Assembly: GCA_944381085.1 (NCBI GenBank)
Contig: CALWJX010000023.1
Location: 1-41,491 of the forward strand
DNA length: 41,491 nt
Reading direction: 5' to 3'
Origin: an uncultured Clostridia bacterium
Lineage (GTDB): Bacteria; Bacillota; Clostridia; Oscillospirales; CAG-272
Part shown: positions 15,425 to 23,486 of the stretch, one piece after another
Layout of the letters: every line of letters begins with the position of its first letter
How positions within the stretch are numbered: the stretch's first letter is position 1
Notes under the pieces: model-generated
What the model saw: only the letters and a program-made list of their open reading frames with translations
What the model was told of the DNA's origin: nothing
The model's database searches: none
Made by a program: the position numbers and the translations under genes

Positions 15425-15970
15425 TCATTTCAGGTCATCCGCGGCTTTTTGAGCGTCATTTGCCGCTTGTTTTGCGGATTCTTCTGCTTGCTCTGTTTTT
15501 ACAGAATCCTCTTTCGCCATTTGCTCCGCGTAAACCTTAGCGTCCGCGGACTGAGCGTCCGCTTCCTTTGCGTCTTTGTCGCCCTGTTCTCTTGCGGTGT
15601 TGAATTGGTCCATAATATCAGGGTCGTCCGCTTTGGTCTGCGAGGATTTTTCGGATTTGTCGGAATTTTCCTTTGATTTTTTTATCCGGTTGTATTCAGC
15701 GTTCAGATTTTTCAGTTCTTCAAAGATATCGTCCAATTTTTTCATGTGCTCGGCAACGCCGGCCGCCATTTCTTTGTCGAGCGTTTCATCCGTATTTTTG
15801 AATTTTTCGTATATCAGCTTTCCCAACGCTTTGTATTCGTTGTCGCGCGCGGATTCTTTGTTCGCGATTTTTATTTTAAGAGAGGCAAGGTCGGTAAGCT
15901 CTTCGGTTTTTTTAGCCGCCTTGTCCGCAAAATTGCTTACGCTTTTTTTGAAATTATCCCATTTTGACAC
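15425..15970 (-). CDS. Uncharacterised coiled-coil protein
   Basis: A ~181-residue, highly charged, mostly helical protein. The N-terminal half (FKKSVSNFADKAAKKTEELTDL, then SLKIKIANKESARDNEYKALGKLIYEK) resembles small cytoplasmic helical proteins common in Oscillospiraceae. The second half is Ala/Glu/Lys-rich with heptad patterns (AEESAKQAANDAQKAADDLK). There is no membrane segment. I choose the GTG at 15970 because AAAGGATG lies at the right distance; an upstream in-frame ATG at 15982 is part of that ribosome binding site. Function unknown. Confidence 0.7.
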   Translation of the reverse strand: MSKWDNFKKSVSNFADKAAKKTEELTDLASLKIKIANKESARDNEYKALGKLIYEKFKNTDETLDKEMAAGVAEHMKKLDDIFEELKNLNAEYNRIKKSKENSDKSEKSSQTKADDPDIMDQFNTAREQGDKDAKEADAQSADAKVYAEQMAKEDSVKTEQAEESAKQAANDAQKAADDLK

Positions 15971-16236
15971 GGTAAACACCATCCTTTATAAGCACTTTGG
16001 TTTAAACAGAACCTTCAGTATTACTTACCATAATTATATACATTATGTAAGAATTTGTCAAGTGTTATTATTTATAAAATCCAAAAAGGGAAAAACATAC
16101 ATTTTTCCCTTAAAAAATTACCGTTAAGCATTCATTTGTTTTAATTTTCTGCTAAAAATAAGATTATGAAAATAAATTGCAATTGACCGAAAATCATAAA
16201 AGTCATGTACTGAAAAGAAAGGCGGGATATTTTAAA

Positions 16237-16689
16237 ATGAATATGGAAAAGGAAAGCTATAAAAAATACGCCGACGCGCACGCGCCGTCCTCCCCTTTGG
16301 TAAAGGACTGCATATGGGCTTTTTGCATAGGCGGATTGATCTGTGCCATAGGCCAGGGACTGATAATTATTTTCCGGGATCTGCTGGGTATGGAGCAGAA
16401 AGACGCGGGTCTGTTGTGCTCGGTTTCTCTTATATTTGTCGCGGTTCTTTTAAGCGGAATCGGTGTGTTCGACAAAATAGCGAAGAGAGCGGGCGCGGGA
16501 ACACTGGTTCCGATAACCGGCTTTGCGAACGCGGTAGTATCAACCGCGATCGACAGCAAATCCGAAGGGTTTATACTCGGAGTCGGCTCGAAAATATTTA
16601 CCGTTGCCGGACCCGTGCTGCTTTACGGAATACTTGCGGGTTCGGTGTATGGGGTAATATACTTTTTTGTTAAACTTTTCATCGGATAA
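16237..16689 (+). CDS. spoVAC: Stage V sporulation protein AC
   Basis: A 150-residue membrane protein matching SpoVAC: YKKYADAHAPSSPLVKDCIWAFCIGGLICAIGQ at the start, then about four helices with GVFDKIAKRAGAGTLVPITGFANAV (the conserved GAGTxVPITGFAN loop). SpoVAC is a mechanosensitive channel component of the inner spore membrane that moves Ca-dipicolinate. The ATG at 16237 follows AAAGGCGGG; upstream in-frame starts add non-family residues. Unusually, spoVAD and spoVAE do not follow; the next gene is convergent and overlaps its 3' end by 11 bp. Confidence 0.92.
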   Translation: MNMEKESYKKYADAHAPSSPLVKDCIWAFCIGGLICAIGQGLIIIFRDLLGMEQKDAGLLCSVSLIFVAVLLSGIGVFDKIAKRAGAGTLVPITGFANAVVSTAIDSKSEGFILGVGSKIFTVAGPVLLYGILAGSVYGVIYFFVKLFIG

Positions 16690-17194
16690 TTTCCGACGCG
16701 ATGCTTTTCGCGTTTTCGGAATCGGCGCTGACTAACAACAGGACATAATTTTTTATTATGACCACTTCGGCGTTTTTTAAGTAATATGACAGTTCATCGT
16801 TATTCCATGAGTTTTTCAGGGTATCGAGCCTTTTGCAAAACAGCTTGGCGGTATCCTGAGCCGCGCTTGGGGAATTGCACAATACCGCGGCGAATTCGCA
16901 GGGATGAGCGCGCGAAGAGATGTAAAAAGAAACGTCAATCCACGATTTTGTCTCTTCGGGAAGTTTGCCGTATCCGTAAAGGGCGCAAAGCAGGTCTTCG
17001 GAAATGTAGCCGTCTTCTCCCTCCGAAATCCCGGACGAGTACAGTGTTCCGGCGGGGAGATTTATCTCTTTTTCGGTGAGCGCGGTTATAATTTCCCGGC
17101 AGGCGACGGGCTTATCGTATTTTGATGAGCAAGAGCAAAAGCCGAGCGCTATAATAATGCAGAAAAGAACCGCAGGTAAATATTTTTTTTTCAC
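16679..17194 (-). CDS. Putative lipoprotein, DUF4358-like
   Basis: A 171-residue secreted protein. It starts with KKK plus a hydrophobic helix and a lipobox-like LGFCSCSS, suggesting lipid attachment at a Cys near residue 21. The mature part (EIITALTEKEINLPAGTLYSSG... then EFAAVLCNS...ELSYYLKNAEVVIIKNYVLLLVSADS) fits the DUF4358 family of small Clostridial lipoproteins, function unknown. The GTG start at 17194 has GAAAGGAAG at 9 nt; an ATG at 17233 would overlap that signal. It converges with and overlaps spoVAC by 11 bp. Confidence 0.75.
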   Translation of the reverse strand: MKKKYLPAVLFCIIIALGFCSCSSKYDKPVACREIITALTEKEINLPAGTLYSSGISEGEDGYISEDLLCALYGYGKLPEETKSWIDVSFYISSRAHPCEFAAVLCNSPSAAQDTAKLFCKRLDTLKNSWNNDELSYYLKNAEVVIIKNYVLLLVSADSENAKSIASEIIR

Positions 17195-17333
17195 TTTTGA
17201 GCTTCCTTTCGGTATTTGTGTTTGTAATAACACAAGAATTATAATAAATTGCTATTTTATTATATTTAGGAAGTTTGAATAAAATGAAAGAAAGTAAATT
17301 TTTGAAATAAAGTAATCAAATTGAAAATACAAA

Positions 17334-17360
17334 AACAAGGTCGTTATTTTTGACCTTGTT
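17334..17360 (-). terminator. Terminator of the walJ-rlmH operon
   Basis: AACAAGGTC (17334-17342) and GACCTTGTT (17352-17360) form a perfect 9-bp stem. Read on the minus strand, a T-run follows the stem. Confidence 0.8.
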
Positions 17361-17446
17361 TATGTTGTGCCATTACAAACTGTTAATAATTTCGATATTG
17401 TTTCCTTTGTTGTGTTAATTATACAATACACAATGATGGAACAACT

Positions 17447-17926
17447 CTATTTATGGTATTTTGTTCCCTTTATTATGCTCATTGAACGGTATACGGTTTC
17501 AAGCAATATTACACGCATCAGCTGATGCGGAAAAGTCAGCTTTGACAGAGACAGCTTTAAATCCGCGGCGTTTTTTACTTCGTCCGAAAGTCCGTGGGAT
17601 GAACCTATGATAAAGCAGATTTCATTTGTCCGCAGACAAACCGACTCAAGCGTTTCTGCCAGCTCCTCCGAGGAAAACTGTTTCCCTTCAACGCACATCG
17701 CAATATTATATGAGCGGTCTGACATATTTCCCAGAATCGCTTTACCCTCCTCAGACAGTGACGCTTTGATTTCCGACGCAGAAGGGGAGGGGGAAATTCT
17801 GACTTCCTTTAAATTTACATTAATGATTTTTCCAAAACCGGACAGCCTTTTTTCATATTCCTGAACGGCGGACTTCAGATATTCCTCTTTTAGAGAACCT
17901 ATTGTTATAAATTTCAGTGTGACCAT
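17447..17926 (-). CDS. rlmH: 23S rRNA (pseudouridine-1915-N3)-methyltransferase
   Basis: A 159-residue SPOUT methyltransferase with the complete C-terminal knot: CFIIGSSHGLS (SAM-binding loop), KLSLSKLTFPHQLMRVILLETVYRSMSIIKGTKYHK (family-defining tail). It methylates pseudouridine 1915 in helix 69 of 23S rRNA using 70S ribosomes as substrate. Length is exactly the family norm. Its start lies 2 bp after the walJ stop codon, the usual walJ-rlmH pairing in Firmicutes. Confidence 0.97.
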   Translation of the reverse strand: MVTLKFITIGSLKEEYLKSAVQEYEKRLSGFGKIINVNLKEVRISPSPSASEIKASLSEEGKAILGNMSDRSYNIAMCVEGKQFSSEELAETLESVCLRTNEICFIIGSSHGLSDEVKNAADLKLSLSKLTFPHQLMRVILLETVYRSMSIIKGTKYHK

Positions 17927-17928
17927 TT

Positions 17929-18759
17929 TTAAATAATTTCTTTCCCGGCGTCCGCCGTAAAATCAGGGTCACCGATAAGCCAGGTGGCGCGGTCGGGAGA
18001 GGCAACGGTAAGAAAAATATTGTCGTCGGCTATAGCGCTCAAAGCCTCGCTGTAGGCAAGATTTGGAGTGTTGTTTTCCTCACTCAGATGTGCCAGCATT
18101 ATATTTTTTGTGCCGCCCGATACGAGATATGAGATAAGACCGGCGCAGTCCGAATTTGAAAGATGACCTTTTTTCGACATTATTCTGCGCTTGAGATCTT
18201 CGGGATAAGGACCTGTAAGCAGCATATCTTTATCATGGTTCGACTCTATAATGACCGATTCGCAGCCCGACAGATTTTGTTTTACGCAGTCGTTTACAAA
18301 CCCGATATCTGTAGCATAGGCAAAAGAAACTGTTTTGTCGTTCTGTGTAAACGAAAACCTGTATCCCACCGAAGCGCGGCTGTCGTGCGGCGTAGGGAAA
18401 GCTTTTATGCTCAGCTGTCTTATTTTGACCTCAAAGTTGCTGTCATTGTGCAGGCATAGACAATCGCACAACGCTTCGTCCCTGAGGCCGTAAAATTTAT
18501 ATGCGGAATTCAAAAGGATATGTATCGGAATTTTTCTTCTGTGTGTAAGCGTTTGAAGCGCGGAGACGTGATCGCTGTGTTCATGCGTGATGAAAATCGC
18601 GTCTATATTTTCAATGCTTTCCCCGATTTGGGAGAGCGCGCCGCAAAGAGAACGGGCGCTTTTTCCCGCGTCGATCAGAATTTTCGCTCCCGACGCCGAG
18701 ATAAAAGTCGAATTTCCCTTTGAACCCGAATACAGGTTGCATATTTTATAGTCTTTCAT
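17929..18759 (-). CDS. walJ: MBL-fold metallo-hydrolase, WalJ/YycJ family
   Basis: A 276-residue metallo-beta-lactamase-fold protein with the metal motif THEHSDH (~residues 58-64), a conserved N-terminus CNLYSGSKGNST, FPTPHDSRASVGYRF and ESNHD (further His ligand). The YycJ/WalJ group is a 5'-3' exonuclease-like family; in Streptococcus and Bacillus it is linked to WalRK signalling and to mismatch repair as a candidate 5' exonuclease. No walRK genes are nearby here. It forms an operon with rlmH, 2 bp apart. Confidence 0.9.
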   Translation of the reverse strand: MKDYKICNLYSGSKGNSTFISASGAKILIDAGKSARSLCGALSQIGESIENIDAIFITHEHSDHVSALQTLTHRRKIPIHILLNSAYKFYGLRDEALCDCLCLHNDSNFEVKIRQLSIKAFPTPHDSRASVGYRFSFTQNDKTVSFAYATDIGFVNDCVKQNLSGCESVIIESNHDKDMLLTGPYPEDLKRRIMSKKGHLSNSDCAGLISYLVSGGTKNIMLAHLSEENNTPNLAYSEALSAIADDNIFLTVASPDRATWLIGDPDFTADAGKEII

Positions 18760-18937
18760 TTTTTACCGTTTATTAATTTATTTTTTGAAGTTTTATGTAT
18801 TTATAATTTTTAATGTCTCATTCGGTCCGGCTGTTTTGCCTTTTTACAGCGTCAGATCTTTTTTTCGCGTACATTACCGGATTGAGGAGTTGTGCCAAAG
18901 AAACAGGTAGTATCGAGCTTTTTTGTATGTCACTCTT

Positions 18938-19375
18938 TTAAATAAACAACTGTTCAAGATAACCTTTCCAAACAAAAAGATACAGCGCCTCGGCGATAAA
19001 GGTGACAAGAAAGGGACATATCACCGACAGCATCCATTTGGATTTTTTCATTCTTCTTTTGCCGTCAAGGATGTACTCTTCTTTCTGCTCGTCAGTCCAG
19101 GTGTCCGGCAGCATCTCGGGGGTAATGTTTTTTCTTGAAAAGGCGCGGTTGTATATTATATACGCGATAAGAAATCCGCCGAAGCATACCATATATATAA
19201 TCATAACCGTATATTGCAGAGTGAGATTTCCCAGACCCATCGCCGAGTAATAAATAACAAGCAGAATAATTGAGTTTATGACAAGAGATATGGCAGTCCT
19301 GCGGGTATCGGCGGGTATCTGACCCGACGTTTTTTTTTCGACAGAAAGGTTTTGACTTTCACGTTTCTTTTTCAT
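18938..19375 (-). CDS. Uncharacterised small membrane protein
   Basis: A 145-residue protein with a basic cytoplasmic N-terminus (KKKRESQN), two adjacent membrane helices (SLVINSIILLVIYYSAM and YTVMIIYMVCFGGFLIAYIIY), a charged loop rich in Lys/Glu (DEQKEEYILDGKRRMKKSKW), and a third helix (LSVICPFLVTFIAEALYLF). I do not recognise the family. GGAG precedes the ATG at ~10 nt. It is separated from walJ by 178 bp in which I see no clear signal, so co-transcription is uncertain. Confidence 0.75.
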   Translation of the reverse strand: MKKKRESQNLSVEKKTSGQIPADTRRTAISLVINSIILLVIYYSAMGLGNLTLQYTVMIIYMVCFGGFLIAYIIYNRAFSRKNITPEMLPDTWTDEQKEEYILDGKRRMKKSKWMLSVICPFLVTFIAEALYLFVWKGYLEQLFI

Positions 19376-19950
19376 TGTTTTAAGACTCCATAATCGGCTT
19401 TGAATATTATGACAAAACCGACGTTTATTTTATTTTTGAAATTATAAATGCAATGTGGATTATAACTCATAACTCGTGTAACCAGGGCAGTTTGCGGTGC
19501 AAGGCTGCGGCAAACGACCGAAAGTTATTTTTCATACTGTAACAATAAAATTCCGACAAAACCCGGACAGTTTTTCGCCAGAAAAACTGCGGCATACAGC
19601 CAGTAAAAAATATTATTTTTTATTACTTTATGCTGTATGCAATAAATCCGACAAAACCCGGACAGTTTTTCGCCAGAAAAACTGCGGCATACAGCCAGTA
19701 AAATATTATTTTTTTTATTACTTTACGCTGTATGCAAATACAGCCAGAAAAACAATATCTGAATAAATTCTTTACGCTGTATGCAATAAATCCGACAAAA
19801 CCCGGACAGTTTTTCGCCAGAAAAACTGCGGCATACAGCCAGTAAAATATTATTTTTTTTATTACTTTACGCTGTATGCAAATACAGCCAGAAAAATATT
19901 ATTTTTTTATTACTTTACGCTGTATGCAAATACAACCGGAAAAATATTAT
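19376..19950. other. Repeat-filled intergenic region between the membrane protein and galK
   Basis: From 19376 to ~19550 I see no gene or clear signal. From 19552 onward the region is built from repeated palindromic units (next entry). Open frames crossing it merely translate the repeats. Confidence 0.7.
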
Positions 19951-19964
19951 TTAACGCTGTATGC
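19552..19964. repeat. Palindromic repeat array running into the 3' end of galK
   Basis: A 57-bp block occurs three times (19552-19608, 19647-19703, 19791-19847). Each has a perfect hairpin, CAGTTTTTC-GCCA-GAAAAACTG, followed by GCATACAGCCAGTAAAA. The inverse word GCTGTATGC occurs six times (19632, 19727, 19776, 19871, 19919, 19956), spaced by T/A-rich stretches, and pairs with the three GCATACAGC words to make larger stems. The last copy lies inside galK and encodes its final residues and stop. It is REP/MITE-like; no transposase is present. Confidence 0.85.
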
Positions 19965-21237
19965 AACATGCTCCGACAAGACGGACGCGGAGTATAACGC
20001 AGGAGTCTTTTCCGAAGGCGCCATCCATTAGCTTTTTGAATTCTGCGGCATGTTGACAGGGAACATATGCCTGAATCGTTCCGGCAAAACCGCCGCCGTG
20101 AACCCTCCAGGCGCCGCCTTTATCGTTAAGATAGTTTTCCGCGAGACACAGCGCCAGAGATAAACCCTGTTCCGATGTGTTTTTGGAGGTGTATACATTC
20201 TGAAGATAGCAGAATGAAGAACGTCCGGAGTCTATTACATATGAAAGATAGGAGGAAATATCCGAACCGAGCAGGGCGCTTTTTTGCGCGGCGACCCGCT
20301 TGTTTTCCTCAAAAAAGTGAAGCGCGCGAAGAATTGCCCGGTCGCCGACCTTTTCTCTGAGAGCGGGAATGTGGGATAAAACAGAATTTTCATCTGTTTG
20401 CCGCAAAACTGTCTTTGAGAAAAATTCGGCTACCGATTTCATCTCCTCAGGAATCGACGCATAATCATCGGTAAGGTCGGCGTGATTTCCTCCGGTGTTG
20501 ACTATGCACAAAAAGTAGCCTGCCTTTGTCATGTCGAAATCTATTTTTTCAATTGCGGGATCTGACGGGTTTTTAAAGTCAATGGCTACAATACCTCCAT
20601 ACGCGCACGCGACCTGATCCATGAGCCCGCACGGTTTTCCGAAAAAGCTGTTTTCGGCGTATTGTGATATCTTGGCTATTTCCACATTATCAACATTGCC
20701 GTCGTTGTAAAGGTAATTTTCGACAGTTCCTATCATGTCCTCAAACGCCGCGGAAGAGGAAAGCCCCGAGCCTTTAAATACGTTTGAAACAGTGTAAGCG
20801 TCAAAGCCGCCCGCGCGGTACCCGTTTTTTACAAATCCGGCGCACATTCCGGCTATTATTGACTGTGAGGAACCGTATTTCATAGGGTCGGGAGCTGTAT
20901 ACTCGGAAATATCCACTGTATCTTCCTCAAAGCCCTCGCTTTTGACACGGATAAACGAGTCGTCTCTTTTGGCGGCTACGGCTATTATGTCAAGGTCAAT
21001 CGACGCCGCTATAACACAGCCGTTGTTGTGGTCGGTGTGATTTCCGGACAATTCGCTTCTTCCCGGAACCGAAAACACGGAAATGTCCCGCTCGTCGCCG
21101 TATAGGGCGACGAAAGCGTCAATGGCGGAAACATACCTTTGCCTTTGATACTCTGTTTTATCCTCGCCGTAGATTTGAGAAAGCTTTTGGTCAATACCCT
21201 TGCTTTCAATATGTGCTTTTAATTCGGAAGGTATCAT
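19951..21237 (-). CDS. galK: Galactokinase
   Basis: A 428-residue GHMP kinase that phosphorylates galactose to galactose-1-phosphate (Leloir pathway). Motifs: GRSELSGNHTDHNNG (galactokinase signature, ~residues 60-74), FKGSGLSSSAAFE (ATP-binding GHMP motif 2, ~154-166), GLMDQVACAYGG and a C-terminal GGAWRVHGGGFAGTIQAYV (GHMP motif 3). Compared with ~390-residue enzymes it has about 30-40 extra N-terminal residues. GAAAGGATAGTT precedes the ATG. No galT or galE is adjacent. Its last codons (CIQR and stop) lie in the palindromic repeat, suggesting a repeat insertion replaced the original end. Confidence 0.95.
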   Translation of the reverse strand: MIPSELKAHIESKGIDQKLSQIYGEDKTEYQRQRYVSAIDAFVALYGDERDISVFSVPGRSELSGNHTDHNNGCVIAASIDLDIIAVAAKRDDSFIRVKSEGFEEDTVDISEYTAPDPMKYGSSQSIIAGMCAGFVKNGYRAGGFDAYTVSNVFKGSGLSSSAAFEDMIGTVENYLYNDGNVDNVEIAKISQYAENSFFGKPCGLMDQVACAYGGIVAIDFKNPSDPAIEKIDFDMTKAGYFLCIVNTGGNHADLTDDYASIPEEMKSVAEFFSKTVLRQTDENSVLSHIPALREKVGDRAILRALHFFEENKRVAAQKSALLGSDISSYLSYVIDSGRSSFCYLQNVYTSKNTSEQGLSLALCLAENYLNDKGGAWRVHGGGFAGTIQAYVPCQHAAEFKKLMDGAFGKDSCVILRVRLVGACCIQR

Positions 21238-21352
21238 AACTATCCTTTCATTAAAGATTGATTTTATTCAATAAGGAGGCAAGTCCCCGCCGTTCAACGC
21301 TTTCATAGGAATATATAGCCCACACGCGCCGTTTTACGCAGGGAAAACCGTA

Positions 21353-21400
21353 GTATATAGCCGATAAAATAAAATCGGCTGACTTCTTTGCGCTGTATAT
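21353..21400. repeat. Diverged palindromic element in the galK leader
   Basis: GTATATAGCC (21353-21362) and CGCTGTATAT (21391-21400) bracket an A/T-rich centre with a GATAAAATAAAATC hairpin. The layout matches GCATACAGCC...CGCTGTATGC of the array behind galK with a few substitutions. It falls at the start of the predicted galK mRNA. Confidence 0.5.
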
Positions 21401-21429
21401 ATTATACCATTATACACGGCAATACGCAA
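21401..21429 (-). promoter_or_regulatory. galK promoter
   Basis: On the minus strand, TTGCGT (21424-21429) and TATAAT (21401-21406) are 17 bp apart. A second TATAAT lies in the spacer. The start is expected near 21394, giving a ~155-nt leader. Confidence 0.6.
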
Positions 21430-21533
21430 CACGATTTTTAAACTTTGTTGTAAAATAAATATTACAATTTTTATTTATATTTCCGAGAGTTTTTAAAATC
21501 CGATGGCTTTGACTTTGAGCACTGCCGGAAATT

Positions 21534-21568
21534 AAAAAAACCAACGGCAAGAATAAAGCCGCTGGTTT
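21534..21568 (-). terminator. Terminator of the AbrB-family gene
   Basis: AAACCAACGGC (21538-21548) pairs with GCCGCTGGTTT (21558-21568) with one mismatch. On the minus strand a T7 run follows. Confidence 0.85.
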
Positions 21569-21582
21569 GGGAATATTATGTA

Positions 21583-21828
21583 TCAAAGCGTTTGTTTTAT
21601 CTTTGCGAGACAGTCTTCGCATATCCTTTTGCCGCTGAAATATACAATATTGTCCGCGTTACTGCAGAAAATGCAGCAAGGCTGATATTTTTGAAGAATT
21701 ATTTTATTTTCATCCGTGAAAATCTCAAGAGAGTCTTTTTCATTTATGTCCATGGTTTGTCTGATACTTATCGGAAGCACTATTCTGCCGAGCTCATCTA
21801 CTTTTCTAACGATTCCGGTTGATTTCAT
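21583..21828 (-). CDS. AbrB/MazE/SpoVT-family transcription regulator
   Basis: An 81-residue protein. Residues 1-48 form a swapped-hairpin AbrB DNA-binding domain (STGIVRKVDELGRIVLPISIRQTMDINEKDSLEIF, with the conserved RKVDELGRIVLP). The C-terminal part is a small CxxC...CxxC module (CIFCSNADN...ICEDCLAK), probably a zinc knuckle, as in many Clostridial AbrB relatives. It likely acts as a dimeric transition-state-type regulator; targets cannot be read. AGGAGG sits before the ATG, and the gene has its own strong promoter and terminator. It is not next to a toxin, so a MazE antitoxin role is unlikely. Confidence 0.92.
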   Translation of the reverse strand: MKSTGIVRKVDELGRIVLPISIRQTMDINEKDSLEIFTDENKIILQKYQPCCIFCSNADNIVYFSGKRICEDCLAKIKQTL

Positions 21829-21912
21829 AAATTTTCCTCCTTGGCTTTTTATGTAAGAATTTTGTTAATCTTAAAATACATTTTTTCACTGGTCAAGTGT
21901 ATTCTGTGCGAC

Positions 21913-21941
21913 ATTATAGCATATATTTTTTTGTCTGTCAA
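21913..21941 (-). promoter_or_regulatory. Promoter of the AbrB-family gene
   Basis: On the minus strand, TTGACA (21936-21941), 17 bp, TATAAT (21913-21918). The start is near 21906, with a ~77-nt leader that includes TTGACCAGTG, a possible operator region. Confidence 0.75.
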
Positions 21942-22127
21942 GAGTTGTTTATGGAAATTAATGTATTGTTTACAATTATTTTGCAGTAAAAAAATGTAAA
22001 TAATGTAAAAAATAAGTTATGCTTTATCAAATTTATTAAAAAAATTAAGAGCAATTTTAATTTTTTACTTTATCATAAATTAATATGTAATATGCATAAA
22101 AATCCATTTTTAGGAGAAAAAGGAAAT

Positions 22128-22760
22128 ATGCTCGGAAAAATTTTCGGTATAATTTGTATAGTGTCGGTTTTTTTCGGAATTGCGTGCGGGAATACGGGAC
22201 AGTTGGGAAGCGCGGTAATAGACGGGGCGTCAAGCGCCGTAACACTTACTTTGGCGCTTTTGGGAATGATGTGCCTTTGGAGCGGGATACTAAATGTGTT
22301 AAAAGAAGCGGGCGCAATAAAAAAACTTACGGTACTGATGACGCCAATATTGAAATTTTTCTTTCCGGATGCTTATAAGAGCGGTGTGGGAAGTGAAGAA
22401 ATCGCCGCAAATGTGGCGGCGAACCTGCTTGGTGTGGGAAACGCGGCCACACCGCTCGCGCTGAGCGCCATGAAAAAGCTGCAGTTGCAGAATCCCACGC
22501 CTGAGATTGCGAGCCGTGATATGATTACTCTTGCGGTGCTGAATACTTCTTCCGTATCGCTGATACCTTCCACCGTGATAACGCTTTTACGCTCTTCGGG
22601 GTCGGAAAATCCTTTTGATATCATCATACCTATATGGATAACGTCGTTTACCTGCGCGGCCATGGCTTTGATTCTGTGCAGGGCTTTGGGATCTGCGACG
22701 CGCGTGAGAACAATTCGGTCAAAGGATTATAAATCTTTAAAAACACAGGCGCGGCAATAA
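22128..22760 (+). CDS. spmA: Spore maturation protein A
   Basis: A 210-residue membrane protein of the nucleoside-recognition (Gate) family. It shows the SpmA features SGILNVLKEAGAIKKLT, FFPDAYKSGVGSEEIAANVAANLLGVGNAATPLAL (the conserved ANxxGxGNAATPxG-type motif) and LNTSSVSLIPSTVITLLRSSGS. SpmA and SpmB act together in spore core dehydration; the transported substrate is not established. The ATG at 22128 is preceded by AGGAG and AAGGAA; an in-frame ATG at 22092 adds a short polar leader and is less likely. spmB follows after 43 bp. Confidence 0.95.
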   Translation: MLGKIFGIICIVSVFFGIACGNTGQLGSAVIDGASSAVTLTLALLGMMCLWSGILNVLKEAGAIKKLTVLMTPILKFFFPDAYKSGVGSEEIAANVAANLLGVGNAATPLALSAMKKLQLQNPTPEIASRDMITLAVLNTSSVSLIPSTVITLLRSSGSENPFDIIIPIWITSFTCAAMALILCRALGSATRVRTIRSKDYKSLKTQARQ

Positions 22761-22803
22761 AAAATGTGTGGTGTAAATAATATGGGAAAACGGCAGTTCT
22801 GAG

Positions 22804-23334
22804 ATGAGAATACTTGAATACATAGCGTTGATGGCGGTACCCGCGGTTGTCTTATTTGCGGGAGTCGTTATGCTTTTCGGGGGGAAAAATTATTTTGAAA
22901 GCTTTATAAAAGGGGCAAAGGAGGGATTTGCCACCGCGGTCGGACTTCTGCCTACATTGGTGGCGCTTCTGGCAGCCATATCAATGCTGAGAGCGTCCGG
23001 CGCCATCGAATTTATTTCGTCGGTTTTGAAAGAACCGCTTTCCGCTCTCGGTATACCGTCCGAGATAATACCTTTGCTGCTGACAAGACCTTTTTCCGGA
23101 AGCGCGTCATCCGCGTTGTTTTCCGATTTGATCGGAAATATAGGACCTGACAGCTTCGCGTCTTTGTGCGCGGCGGTCATTATGGGAAGCTCTGACACGG
23201 TAGTATATATAATTTCGATATATTTTTCTTCTGTAAATATAAAAAAGACACGGTATGCTTTTCCACTCGCATTTGTTGTAATGTTATTCTGTATATTTTT
23301 TTCCTGTTTTATATGCAGAATATGGTTTAAATAA
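22804..23334 (+). CDS. spmB: Spore maturation protein B
   Basis: A 176-residue partner of SpmA, also a Gate-domain membrane protein. It shows FIKGAKEGFATAVGLLPTLVALLAAISMLRASGAIEF, the conserved PLLLTRPFSGSASSALFSDLIG (~residues 98-119) and IMGSSDTVVYIISIYFSSVNIKKTRY. It is needed with SpmA for spore dehydration and heat resistance. The start follows spmA directly in a two-gene operon. No sporulation-sigma promoter is convincing by eye in the AT-rich region upstream. Confidence 0.95.
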   Translation: MRILEYIALMAVPAVVLFAGVVMLFGGKNYFESFIKGAKEGFATAVGLLPTLVALLAAISMLRASGAIEFISSVLKEPLSALGIPSEIIPLLLTRPFSGSASSALFSDLIGNIGPDSFASLCAAVIMGSSDTVVYIISIYFSSVNIKKTRYAFPLAFVVMLFCIFFSCFICRIWFK

Positions 23335-23486
23335 GAGTTTTTGGGATAAAATATAATTAAATTAAGATGTCCCCCGCCTAGGCGGGCGCCACTTGATTTT
23401 TCGGCGGGAGATACAATCCCCCGCTGAAAACATTGAATGACGGGGCTTGTCCCCTTATTGAAGAAAAGAAATCGGGAGGCGGTATT
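23335..23486. other. GC-rich palindromes between spmB and the next small gene
   Basis: Three consecutive GC-rich inverted repeats: CCCGCC-TA-GGCGGG (~23373-23386), GCGGGAG...CCCCCGC (~23402-23424) and GGGGCTTGTCCCC (~23442-23454). They resemble REP-type elements or weak terminators; only a short T-run follows the first. Confidence 0.45.

Noticed and set aside
19497..19766. 89-codon frame across the repeats before galK
   Set aside because: It only translates the palindromic repeat units, so the repeated peptide is a by-product of the DNA repeat.
19552..19964. CRISPR array
   Set aside because: Repeats are palindromic blocks of unequal spacing with repeated, not unique, spacers, and there are no cas genes.
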